From Maribacter aquivivus (GTDB lineage: Bacteria > Bacteroidota > Bacteroidia > Flavobacteriales > Flavobacteriaceae): 64,000 bases of DNA. Below are positions 8,096 through 16,607 of the stretch, piece by piece. The stretch is taken from contig NZ_FQZX01000001.1 of the NCBI RefSeq assembly GCF_900142175.1, forward strand, positions 1,054,001 to 1,118,000, read 5' to 3'. Each line of letters starts with the position of its first letter. Position 1 is the stretch's first letter. A program made the position numbers and the translations under genes. The notes under the pieces are model-generated. The model had not been told where the DNA came from. It made no database searches and worked only from the letters and a program-made list of their open reading frames with translations.

Positions 8096-11000
8096 ATGAA
8101 AGAAATATTCTTATTTGAGCTAAAATATAGGCTTAGACGACCGGTCACTTATATCTACATATTTATCATGTTTCTAATACCTTGCTTACTTGGGGTATTC
8201 GCAGAATCTGCTACTGCAGAATTCACCAATAGCCCTAGTGCTATTGTAGGAGTCCTTGGAGGATTGAGTACTATAGCGTTGTTCTTTTATGCCGCTATAA
8301 TGGGTGTGCCTGTTTATAGGGATGAGGAGCATAAAACAGCACAGACCTATTTTACTTTTCCTGTCTCTGAGAAAAGCTATATACTAGGTCGTTTTTGGGG
8401 TAGTTTTACGATTGTCACAATAATGAACATTGCAGCTATGATTGGAGCCATGTTTGGATTTGTATTAGGCGCTTTGTTAGATAGACCAGATTATGGTACC
8501 TATACCGATTTTAACTTTTGGTCTTACTTTTTCCCGTTTTTATATCTGCTAGTTTTTAATTCATTTTTTATAGGTAGTCTTTTCTTCTGTTTAATGACAT
8601 TTTTTAAGAGAATGCCAATTTTATATTTAGGAGGTATTGTAATATTGATTGCTTCCATATTATCGGGGCAGTTACTATCTAGTTTAGATACCGAATGGCT
8701 TAGTGTCTATGTTGATCCTTTTGGGGAATCTGCTTATGGATATTTGACCAAATACTGGTCTGTAGACGAGTTAAATACCAACCAATTGGTTTTAACGGGT
8801 AAGTTTATGCTAAATCGTTTATTATGGTTGACTTTGGGTATATTAATATTTGTATTTACACTATTTAAATTTTCATATAAAGGATTTTTATCCTCCAAGA
8901 AAAAGAAGAATGTAAAAGAAGATAATGATCTTATAGCATCTTCAGAAACAATTAGTGTTGTTCAAGAATTTAGTGAAAAAGCGCAAAGACAAAATCTATG
9001 GTCTTTAAGTAAAATAGAATTTTTATCTATCGTTAAAGAACCTGTATTTCTTGTGTTAATTATAATAGGGGTTATAGTAGCTGGGTTTATAACCTATCAA
9101 AATAATCAATATAATGGTACGCCGTCATTACCGCTTACTAGGTTTATGGTTGCCTATGTTTCTGGTGGGATAGCTTTGTTTTCCACAATTATTCTAATTA
9201 TTTATTCTGGTGAAGCAGTGCATCGTACAAGAAGTAATAAGACTTTTGAATTTTATGATGCCCTACCGGTAAGTAATACTACACTATATCTTTCAAAGAT
9301 TATTTCACTTATTGGTGTTGCCGTTTTGTTGACATTAATTAACATACTGGTTGGTATAATGTATCAGACAGGTAATGGTTATTTTGATTATGAATTAGGT
9401 ATGTATTTTACCTATAATTTTACATCTCTTTTTCCTTTATATGTTGCTACATTGTTATTGGCATTCTTTATTCATGTGCTAGTAAACAATAAATTTTTGG
9501 GTCATTTTATTGTAATTATAATTTATGTGGGTATACCTATTTTGGTGAGTTTAGTGTTGAAAACAAATAACCCACTTTTAGCTTTTGGAGAAACAACACC
9601 AGGTTTTATAAGTGATTTAAATGGATTTGGACATTACCTGACTGGTCAATTTTGGTTGAACTTATATTGGGTTCTTTTTACAGGTACATTGGCTGCTATT
9701 GGTAGTGTATTCTGGAGTAGAGGTTTTTATTCTTCAGCAAAAGAGCGTTTAAAATTAGCTAAAAGTAGATTTAAGGGTAAAACGATCGCTTATACCTTGT
9801 TTTTCTTATTTGCTTTTATTTCTGTAGGTGCTTATAGCTTTTACAATATAAAAGTTCTGAATCATATGGAGGATAGCGATTCTAGTGAGAAGCTTTCTGC
9901 TGATGCTGAAAAGGCATATGGTAAGTATATAGATAAGCCCCATATTCAAGTTATCGATTTAAAAGCTGATATAGATATTTATACAGATACACGTGGTGTA
10001 GATGCAAAGGGAGTGTTTACAGTTGTTAATCCTTCAGAAGCCCCAATCGATACTGTGTTAATGGAAATTAAGTTTCCTACTTATGATACTAAGATTACGA
10101 AGGTGATTTATAATGATCAAGAGTTAAAACCGTTTTTAAGTGATTCATTGTATCATCTATTCATTTACAAATTGCCAGAAGCTTTACAGCCGAAAGACAC
10201 TGCTAATTTGGTTATTGAAACTAAGGCAAGAACACATGGGTTTGCTATGGATAGGGAAACTGCTGTACTTAATAATGGTTCTTTCTTTAATGATGCTATT
10301 TTTCCAAGCTTTCACTATGATATTGCTTTGACAGAAAATGGTGCTCGTGAAAAATATGGTTTAGAGAAATTAGACTTTCTTTTTCCGCCAAGAACAGATA
10401 GCATTGCTTTGAAAAAGAATTTATTTAATGAGGATAGCAATTATATGGATTTTGAAGCAACGATTAGCACATCAAAAGGGCAAACAGCTGTTGCGCCAGG
10501 TGTATTAGTTGAGACATGGGATCATGAAGATAGAAGCTATTTTAATTACAAAATGGAAGATAAATCTGATTACTTCTTCAATTTTGTTTCTGCAACTTAT
10601 GATATTGAAAAAGATGTTTGGATTGCCCCTAGTGGAAAGAAAGTTGCTATTGAAGTATATCACTCTCCGAAACACAAGAAAAACTTAGCTTCATTTATAA
10701 AAGGGGTTAAAGTTTCGTTAGATTATAATTCTAAAAACTTTTATGAATATCCATATTCAGTAATCAGGATAATTGAGTTTCCGGCGCACACGACATTTGC
10801 ACAATCTTTTGCGACAACTATACCTTACTCAGAAGATTTTGGCTTCGTAGCAGATTTTTCTAACGAAGGAGATTTTAATTATGCTTTCAGGGTAACAGCT
10901 CATGAAATTGCACACCAATGGTGGGGTCATATCGTTACGCCAAGTAAAACAAGAGGGGCAAATATTATTTCTGAAACTTTAGCAGAGTATGTTTCATTAA

Positions 11001-11698
11001 TGGCTTTAAAGCATGAATATGGTGAAAATGGTATAAAAGGATTTTTAAAGCCTTCTTTAGATACCTATTTGTCTAGAAGATCATTCAGTTTTAAGCCAGA
11101 ACGTTCGTTAATGGATGTTGAAACTGGTCAGCACATTTGGTACCAAAAAGGATCCATGATTATGTATGATTTGCAAGATGTCATTAGTGAAGATGTTATA
11201 AATGCCGGACTTAAAACATTCTTGCATGAATACAAATATTTTGAGAAAGGGGTATACCCAACTTCTGAAGATTTGTATAAAGCTATTTATAATGTTACTC
11301 CAGATTCTTTGAAATATAAGGTTGATGATGGTTTTAAAGAAATTGTTCTTTATGAAAATCGTGTGATGGATGCTAAAACCAAAAAGCTAGATAATGGCAA
11401 ATGGGAAACTACATTCACAGTCAACTCTAAGAAAATTTATTATGATGATACGGGTAAAGAGAAATTGATTGATGATAAAAAGAACTTAGTAGATGTAGGT
11501 CTCTTTGGAGATGATATCACCGGTGACGATGGTGTTACTATCAAGAACCCGTTTTACTTTGAATTAAAGTGGCTTTCTGCGGGTGATAATACATTTACTG
11601 TCGTTACTGATGAAAAACCATTAAAAGCGGGTATTGATCCGTACAATAAATTAATTGATCGTAACTCTGATGATAATTTAGAGTCAGTAGAAGAGTAG
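8096..11698 (+). CDS. ABC-2 permease fused to an M1-family metallopeptidase
   Basis: A 1200-residue fusion. The N-terminal half (about 1-570) has two permease-like blocks with roughly a dozen hydrophobic segments, interrupted by a charged loop at about 265-300. The C-terminal half is an exported gluzincin domain with the zinc motif HEIAH at 936-940 inside HEIAHQWWGH, and a third ligand expected at Glu960 in SETLAEY. Nineteen residues separate the second histidine from that glutamate, one more than in the classical M1 aminopeptidases. The permease and ATPase should form a membrane complex whose peptidase faces the periplasm. Such fusions occur across Bacteroidota; whether the peptidase cuts what the transporter moves is not known. 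A good hairpin terminator follows. Confidence 0.88.
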   Translation: MKEIFLFELKYRLRRPVTYIYIFIMFLIPCLLGVFAESATAEFTNSPSAIVGVLGGLSTIALFFYAAIMGVPVYRDEEHKTAQTYFTFPVSEKSYILGRFWGSFTIVTIMNIAAMIGAMFGFVLGALLDRPDYGTYTDFNFWSYFFPFLYLLVFNSFFIGSLFFCLMTFFKRMPILYLGGIVILIASILSGQLLSSLDTEWLSVYVDPFGESAYGYLTKYWSVDELNTNQLVLTGKFMLNRLLWLTLGILIFVFTLFKFSYKGFLSSKKKKNVKEDNDLIASSETISVVQEFSEKAQRQNLWSLSKIEFLSIVKEPVFLVLIIIGVIVAGFITYQNNQYNGTPSLPLTRFMVAYVSGGIALFSTIILIIYSGEAVHRTRSNKTFEFYDALPVSNTTLYLSKIISLIGVAVLLTLINILVGIMYQTGNGYFDYELGMYFTYNFTSLFPLYVATLLLAFFIHVLVNNKFLGHFIVIIIYVGIPILVSLVLKTNNPLLAFGETTPGFISDLNGFGHYLTGQFWLNLYWVLFTGTLAAIGSVFWSRGFYSSAKERLKLAKSRFKGKTIAYTLFFLFAFISVGAYSFYNIKVLNHMEDSDSSEKLSADAEKAYGKYIDKPHIQVIDLKADIDIYTDTRGVDAKGVFTVVNPSEAPIDTVLMEIKFPTYDTKITKVIYNDQELKPFLSDSLYHLFIYKLPEALQPKDTANLVIETKARTHGFAMDRETAVLNNGSFFNDAIFPSFHYDIALTENGAREKYGLEKLDFLFPPRTDSIALKKNLFNEDSNYMDFEATISTSKGQTAVAPGVLVETWDHEDRSYFNYKMEDKSDYFFNFVSATYDIEKDVWIAPSGKKVAIEVYHSPKHKKNLASFIKGVKVSLDYNSKNFYEYPYSVIRIIEFPAHTTFAQSFATTIPYSEDFGFVADFSNEGDFNYAFRVTAHEIAHQWWGHIVTPSKTRGANIISETLAEYVSLMALKHEYGENGIKGFLKPSLDTYLSRRSFSFKPERSLMDVETGQHIWYQKGSMIMYDLQDVISEDVINAGLKTFLHEYKYFEKGVYPTSEDLYKAIYNVTPDSLKYKVDDGFKEIVLYENRVMDAKTKKLDNGKWETTFTVNSKKIYYDDTGKEKLIDDKKNLVDVGLFGDDITGDDGVTIKNPFYFELKWLSAGDNTFTVVTDEKPLKAGIDPYNKLIDRNSDDNLESVEE

Positions 11699-11716
11699 TT
11701 TTTTCAATTTAGTTAG

Positions 11717-11768
11717 AAACCTGTTCGTTAATGGCAATTGTCATAAAACGGACAGGTTTTTACTTTTT
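11717..11768 (+). terminator. Rho-independent terminator after the ABC-peptidase pair
   Basis: An 11-bp stem, aaacctgttcg (11717-11727) with cggacaggttt (11749-11759), contains one G-T pair and is followed by tttactttttt. It lies 18 bases past the stop of the fusion gene. Confidence 0.75.
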
Positions 11769-11816
11769 TAGAATATTGATAAGCCGCTGTATTAGTTAAA
11801 TAGATTGATACAGAAT

Positions 11817-12605
11817 CTAAATCTCTATTTCGCCAACCAAATAACAAACACCATGTCCAGATATTTTTACTCTATCTCCGTGAAATTCACATTCTAATTC
11901 ACCACCACGTTCAGATAGTTGTTTTGCCGATAATGTTTTCTTATTCAGTTTCGGTGACCAATATGGTGTTAGTGTAGTATGTGCAGATCCAGTTACTGGA
12001 TCTTCTGGAATGCCACATTGTGGCGCAAAAAAACGAGATACAAAATCAACATCATTCCCTTTAGATGAAACAATTACTCCTCTACATTCTAATTCATTCA
12101 ATAAAAAGAAATCTGGGGTAATAGCTTCAATTTCTTCCTGAGTATTATAGATAAGTAAATAGTCAGTTTTACCCTTAAATGTTTCTAAAGGTTGTTTTCC
12201 TATTGCTTTTGAAATGTTGAGTTGTTCTGGTACGGGAATTAAATCATCCGTTGGGAAGTCCATGGTTAATAGTCCCTCGTTATTTTTTTGAACTAATAAC
12301 TCTCCACTTCTTGGAGAAATAAACCGAAGCATATTTTCTGTGAAACCGTAGTAGTTAAAGATAACATAGGCGGTTGCCAGGGTTGCATGACCACATAGGT
12401 CAACTTCAATTTCTGGTGTAAACCAACGCAATTCATAATAGTCATTTTTATTGACAGCAAAAGCGGTTTCAGCTAAGTTGTTTTCTGCAGCTATTGTTTG
12501 CATTAATTCAGTATCTAACCAGCTGTCAAGAATACAGACTGCTGCCGGATTTCCACCGTACAATTTAGTTGTAAATGCGTCTATTTGATATATTTTCTGT
12601 TTCAT
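11817..12605 (-). CDS. PhzF-family isomerase/epimerase
   Basis: A 262-residue cytoplasmic protein of the PhzF fold, a duplicated diaminopimelate-epimerase-like domain. The catalytic glutamate of the family is expected at Glu46 (NNLAETAFA). Other signatures are FTTKLYGGNPAAV near the start, DLCGHATLA around 70 and DPVTGSAHT near 218. Family members isomerise metabolites such as phenazine precursors, but most, as here, sit in no phenazine cluster and have unknown substrates. It is transcribed alone, about 110 bases from the DUF4421 gene upstream, and convergent with the ABC-peptidase pair. Confidence 0.9.
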   Translation of the reverse strand: MKQKIYQIDAFTTKLYGGNPAAVCILDSWLDTELMQTIAAENNLAETAFAVNKNDYYELRWFTPEIEVDLCGHATLATAYVIFNYYGFTENMLRFISPRSGELLVQKNNEGLLTMDFPTDDLIPVPEQLNISKAIGKQPLETFKGKTDYLLIYNTQEEIEAITPDFFLLNELECRGVIVSSKGNDVDFVSRFFAPQCGIPEDPVTGSAHTTLTPYWSPKLNKKTLSAKQLSERGGELECEFHGDRVKISGHGVCYLVGEIEI

Positions 12606-12716
12606 GGAATATAGATTTACTCGATAATCGAGTTTTAATGCTTCTAGGCTTGCCTATAAAAATACAGTTATTCTAAAACGAATGCATATTGAATCGAGCG
12701 ATTGCTCTGAGGTACG

Positions 12717-13661
12717 TTATTCTAATCCGAATTTACGACTTATCTCATCGGCTTTTTGAATCCACTTTTTAGGAGCATCAAATCGGTAGCCTACATAAAA
12801 CTCAAGAAAGCTTATGGAGTCATCTAAAATGAAATTCTCATCTGAAGTGTGACTCAATAGTTGCGTATTAATATTTACACCACTAAAGAAATTTTCAGAA
12901 TTATAACCTCCTGTCATTCTAAAAATTAGTTGGGCCAAACCATTAAATGAGGTGTCTCCATCTGTGCTAGAGTAGTTAAAACCTAATCCGCCAGTTGCAC
13001 CAGCAGAAACGAGATAATTTTCATCGAAAATCCAGTTGTAATAATACCCAGGACCAATAGCAACCTTCAAAGATTTCTCCAATTGATTATCGATAATAGG
13101 GTCTTCTAACTTAAACTTTGTGTAGTAGTACGATATGCTAGGAATAAAACTGCCGACACTTTGTTTTTGCCATTCATTCTGAAATCCGATAGCACGAAAA
13201 GAAAAATCTGGGTTAAAAATATAACTAGATGTTCCTCCAATCTTAAAGGTTTTTAAATCATCTATGGGTAAGGTTAAATCTGCAGTTCTAACAAAGAATC
13301 CTTTTTGCTTATAGATATCTAAGGTCTGCATGTATTGACCAAAAAACGTGCGTATGTTGAAAGTGATTAATTTAGAATCGCCGTTGTCTTTATTCTCAGA
13401 TAGAAAGTTAGGTGCATAGCCAAAATCAACTTCTAGAAAACGAAATAGAACCGATAACCCTAGATAGCTTTTGTCATTGGGTATAAACTCAGTTTTAGCG
13501 CGTGTTATCTTGTCTCTAAGCGTAAAATTATTAGAAGTGGTCTGTAAAGACAACCTCACGGTAACTTTATCAGGAAAGGCTTCTTTGTAGTGCGAGTTTT
13601 GTGCAATAGATACTTGCATAAAACATAGCATACTCCAGAATAGAATAAATCTTACACCCAT
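12717..13661 (-). CDS. DUF4421-like outer-membrane beta-barrel protein
   Basis: A 314-residue protein with a cleavable signal peptide (about 1-20, ending SIAQ). The rest is rich in alternating polar and aromatic residues with many short strands (for example SYLGLSVLFRFLEVDFGYA), as in an outer-membrane barrel, and matches my memory of the DUF4421 family. It overlaps the end of hemF by 10 bases, so it is the last gene of the hemA-hemCD-hemE-hemF operon. A role in porphyrin or iron handling at the envelope is only suggested by position. Confidence 0.65.
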   Translation of the reverse strand: MGVRFILFWSMLCFMQVSIAQNSHYKEAFPDKVTVRLSLQTTSNNFTLRDKITRAKTEFIPNDKSYLGLSVLFRFLEVDFGYAPNFLSENKDNGDSKLITFNIRTFFGQYMQTLDIYKQKGFFVRTADLTLPIDDLKTFKIGGTSSYIFNPDFSFRAIGFQNEWQKQSVGSFIPSISYYYTKFKLEDPIIDNQLEKSLKVAIGPGYYYNWIFDENYLVSAGATGGLGFNYSSTDGDTSFNGLAQLIFRMTGGYNSENFFSGVNINTQLLSHTSDENFILDDSISFLEFYVGYRFDAPKKWIQKADEISRKFGLE

Positions 13662-14554
13662 TCCTTCGGTTTCATCAATACGTCAATCAAACGTTCTTCT
13701 TCGCTACCCTTTTCCGGTTGATGGTCATAGCGCCATTGCACATGTGGGGGAAGACTCATTAATATACTTTCAATTCTACCGTTTGTTTTTAAACCAAACA
13801 AAGTACCCTTGTCATGAACTAGGTTAAACTCTACATATCTTCCTCTTCTAATCTCTTGCCAATCCTTTTGTTCTTTGGTGTATTCAAGATTCTTTCTTTT
13901 TATAACGATTGGTACATAGCAACTTAAAAAACTGTTGCCCACCTCTGTGACGAAGTTGTACCAGTCTTGCATATCCATTTCTGGTGTTGCTTTACAATAG
14001 TCAAAAAATAACCCCCCCAGTCCACGTGCTTCATTTCTATGGGTATTCCAAAAATACTCGTCGCAGCGTTTTTTATAGGTGTCGTAGAATGTAGGATTAT
14101 GTTTGTCGCAAGCTGTTTTGCATACTTGGTGAAAATGAACGGCATCTTCGTCAAATAGGTAATAGGGTGTCAAGTCTTGACCACCGCCAAACCATTGATC
14201 TACAATTTCGCCGTCTTTACCATACATTTCAAAATAACGCCAATTGGCATGAACCGTTGGTACCATTGGGTTCTTTGGGTGTAATACTAAACTTAATCCG
14301 CAGGCAAAAAAATTAGCATCTTCTACTCCAAAATATGCCTTCATACTATCCGGAAGCTCGCCATGTACTCCTGATATATTTACACCACCTTTTTCAAAAA
14401 CAGCTCCGTTTTCAATTACACGTGTTCGACCGCCACCACCTTCTGGGCGTACCCAAATGTCTTCTTTAAAAGTGGCTGTACCGTCTACTTCTTCTAATTT
14501 TGAAGTAATGGTATCTTGAAGTTGTTCTATGTAGTCGTAAAATTTATCTTTCAT
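13652..14554 (-). CDS. hemF: Oxygen-dependent coproporphyrinogen III oxidase
   Basis: Converts coproporphyrinogen III to protoporphyrinogen IX with molecular oxygen, so haem is made aerobically here; no hemN is in the window. The family signatures FFACGLSLVLHPKNP and QWFGGGQDLTPYY are present in a protein of the usual length (300 residues). I chose the ATG at 14554 (MKDKFYDYIEQ); an ATG four codons earlier (14566) is also possible. Both starts overlap the end of the GNAT gene (14544), indicating translational coupling inside the haem operon. It overlaps the DUF4421 gene downstream. Confidence 0.96.
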   Translation of the reverse strand: MKDKFYDYIEQLQDTITSKLEEVDGTATFKEDIWVRPEGGGGRTRVIENGAVFEKGGVNISGVHGELPDSMKAYFGVEDANFFACGLSLVLHPKNPMVPTVHANWRYFEMYGKDGEIVDQWFGGGQDLTPYYLFDEDAVHFHQVCKTACDKHNPTFYDTYKKRCDEYFWNTHRNEARGLGGLFFDYCKATPEMDMQDWYNFVTEVGNSFLSCYVPIVIKRKNLEYTKEQKDWQEIRRGRYVEFNLVHDKGTLFGLKTNGRIESILMSLPPHVQWRYDHQPEKGSEEERLIDVLMKPKEWV

Positions 14555-15086
14555 TCTGTAAAACATAAAGTTCCATATCTAACGGTTCTTCGTTAGGTGG
14601 GGTGTGTTCTTTTAATAGTGTCTCTTTCCAAAGATAACCACAATTTTCTGCTACCTTAATGCTGCCAAGATTAGATTTATGTGCAATAATTCTAAGTCGC
14701 TGTAAATGCTGCTCGTTAAATCCCCATTCTGAAATTGTTTTAACAGCTTGTGTGGCAAACCCTTTATTGTTGTGGTCGTATGATATGCAATAAGCGATTT
14801 CTGCTTCTTTAGCTGCTCGTCTAAGTTCTTTTAAATAAACTAGCCCTATAATTTTTCTATTTTCTGGTTCTTTAAGTGTGAATAAATACTCTTTGCCAGA
14901 TAGAAAATCTGATACCTTTTCAAGAACGAAAATATTGGATAATGTCGGATTAAGATTTGCAGCAACCGTTTTAGGAAAGTATCTTTTTATGTGGTCTGCA
15001 TTGGCAGATATAAAATCGCACAAACGCCATGCATCTCTATCTGAAATCGGATTAATTTCGAAATCTGGTAGTTGAAATGAATTCAT
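14544..15086 (-). CDS. GNAT-family N-acetyltransferase (RimJ/RimL-like)
   Basis: A 180-residue acetyltransferase of the RimJ/RimL type, which uses acetyl-CoA to modify N-terminal or side-chain amines. Typical features are the N-terminal ISDRDAWRLCDFI stretch, the IGLVYLKELRRAAKEAEIAY strand, the acetyl-CoA loop region around NNKGFATQAVK and the C-terminal RLRIIAHKSNLGSIKVAENCGY segment. It sits between hemE and hemF in the haem operon and overlaps the hemF start. Nothing in the sequence shows a haem-related substrate; it may act on a ribosomal or other protein. Confidence 0.88.
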   Translation of the reverse strand: MNSFQLPDFEINPISDRDAWRLCDFISANADHIKRYFPKTVAANLNPTLSNIFVLEKVSDFLSGKEYLFTLKEPENRKIIGLVYLKELRRAAKEAEIAYCISYDHNNKGFATQAVKTISEWGFNEQHLQRLRIIAHKSNLGSIKVAENCGYLWKETLLKEHTPPNEEPLDMELYVLQNER

Positions 15087-15135
15087 TATGCGATTATTAT
15101 ATCGGCTACTTTAATTCTTTTTGAGCCTCTTAATT

Positions 15136-16167
15136 TTAGGCTTGCTTGTATTCTTTTACAGCATCAATAAACGCCTTGGCATTTTCAACAGGAACATTTG
15201 GTAGAATACCGTGACCTAAATTAACTACGTAGCTATCTTTGCCAAATTCATTGATCATTTGGTGTACCATCTTCTTAATTTCAGAAGGTGGAGACAATAA
15301 GCGAGATGGATCAAAATTACCTTGTAGCGTAATTTTACCACCACTTAAATAACGTGCATTTCTTGCAGAACATGTCCAGTCTACTCCTAATGCCGCAGCA
15401 CCTGATTTTGCCATATCACCTAAAGCAAACCAACATCCTTTTCCAAAAACAATAACCGGAGCTTCATCTTTTAAAGCATCGATAATTTGTTGAATGTATT
15501 GCCATGAGAATTCTTGATAATCGGTTGGCGATAACATGCCGCCCCAAGAATCAAATACTTGTACCGCATCTACACCTGCAGCAACCTTAGCTTTTAAATA
15601 TGCAATGGTGGTATCTGTAATTTTCTGAAGTAATTCGTGAGCAACAACTGGTTGTGTAAAGCATAACTCTTTAGCTTTATCAAACGTTTTGCTTCCTTGA
15701 CCTTGCACACAGTAGCATAAAATTGTCCAAGGGGAACCTGCAAAACCGATTAACGGAACTTCATCGTTCAATTTTTCTTTAGTTGCTTTTATGGCTTCCA
15801 TTACGTAACCTAATGTTTCGTGAACATCTGGTACAATAACGCTGTCTAAATCTTTTTGATTACGAATAGGGTTCGGTAAATACGGACCAAAATTCGGCTT
15901 CATCTCCACGTGAATATTCATTGCTTGCGGTATCACCAATATATCACTGAATAATATAGCGGCGTCCATACCATATCTACGAATAGGTTGAACCGTAATT
16001 TCTGATGCTAATTCTGGAGTCTGACATCTGGTAAAGAAGTCATATTTTTCTTTGATAGCCATGAATTCAGGTAAATATCTACCTGCTTGACGCATCATCC
16101 ACACTGGTGGTCTTTCTACCGTTTCACCCTTTAAGGCTTTTAGAAATAAGTCGTTTTTTAAGCTCAT
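15136..16167 (-). CDS. hemE: Uroporphyrinogen decarboxylase
   Basis: Removes the four acetate carboxyls of uroporphyrinogen III to give coproporphyrinogen III. The 343-residue length and the signature [17 protein letters not shown] near residues 19-35 are diagnostic, as is the [12 protein letters not shown] segment around 142. It is a middle gene of the haem operon. The start codon at 16167 lies only 10 bases from the left arm of the inverted repeat around the four-helix-bundle gene. Confidence 0.97.
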   Translation of the reverse strand: MSLKNDLFLKALKGETVERPPVWMMRQAGRYLPEFMAIKEKYDFFTRCQTPELASEITVQPIRRYGMDAAILFSDILVIPQAMNIHVEMKPNFGPYLPNPIRNQKDLDSVIVPDVHETLGYVMEAIKATKEKLNDEVPLIGFAGSPWTILCYCVQGQGSKTFDKAKELCFTQPVVAHELLQKITDTTIAYLKAKVAAGVDAVQVFDSWGGMLSPTDYQEFSWQYIQQIIDALKDEAPVIVFGKGCWFALGDMAKSGAAALGVDWTCSARNARYLSGGKITLQGNFDPSRLLSPPSEIKKMVHQMINEFGKDSYVVNLGHGILPNVPVENAKAFIDAVKEYKQA

Positions 16168-16177
16168 ATTCTTGTAA

Positions 16178-16607
16178 TAGCTTTTAGCTGCTAGCCCTTG
16201 GCTTTTAGCTATTTTTTATTTTACTAATTAGACTATTAATCATTTTAGATTCTATTGAAATCAATTCAAAAATTGACTTCAAGTCTCCGCTATCTAAAAA
16301 TTTCAATTCTTCTGATATTATTAATTGAGTTTCTACTTCAAAAAGAGAACCTAGTGCAATCTCTAAAAATCGTTTAAATTCAACTTCACTATTTCGGCTG
16401 CATCCTTCTGCAATATTTGAAGGAACTGAAACAGCAGCTCTTGAAAGTTGACTTTTAAGTCCGAATTTTTCTTCGCTTGGCAACTTTTGCACTAAACTAT
16501 AAACATGCTTAACTATGGTGATTCCATTTTTCCATATTTCAAGCTTTTTAAAGTCTCTCATAATTTATTAAAAAAGCCAAAGTCTAGAAGCCAACAGCTA
16601 AAAGCTA
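16178..16607. mobile_element. Inverted-repeat element carrying a four-helix-bundle gene
   Basis: A perfect 13-bp inverted repeat, tagcttttagctg (16178-16190) and cagctaaaagcta (16595-16607), encloses the gene at 16205-16561. A second inner pair is ttggctttt (16198-16206) and aaaagccaa (16572-16580). The right arm ends on the stop codon of hemCD (16605-16607) and the left arm stops 10 bases before the hemE start. The four-helix-bundle family is the one encoded by intervening sequences in 23S rRNA genes, which also have complementary ends that pair in the RNA. Movement of this element is inferred; no transposase is present. Confidence 0.55.
16205..16561 (-). CDS. Four-helix-bundle protein of the rRNA intervening-sequence (S23/IVP) family
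   Basis: A 118-residue, all-helical cytoplasmic protein. The start [11 protein letters not shown] and the motif [17 protein letters not shown] (near 41-57) are the hallmarks of the family first found as ORFs within 23S rRNA intervening sequences and now common as single genes in Bacteroidota. Its biochemical role is not known. It lies in the haem operon between hemCD and hemE, bounded by perfect inverted repeats that could pair across it in the transcript. The rest of the operon is conserved haem synthesis, so this gene looks like an insertion rather than a haem gene. Confidence 0.88.
   Translation of the reverse strand: MRDFKKLEIWKNGITIVKHVYSLVQKLPSEEKFGLKSQLSRAAVSVPSNIAEGCSRNSEVEFKRFLEIALGSLFEVETQLIISEELKFLDSGDLKSIFELISIESKMINSLISKIKNS

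Noticed and set aside
12619..12633. Small palindrome actcga/tcgagt between phzF-like and DUF4421 genes
   Set aside because: Only 6 bp of stem and the T run is on the wrong strand for the genes present.
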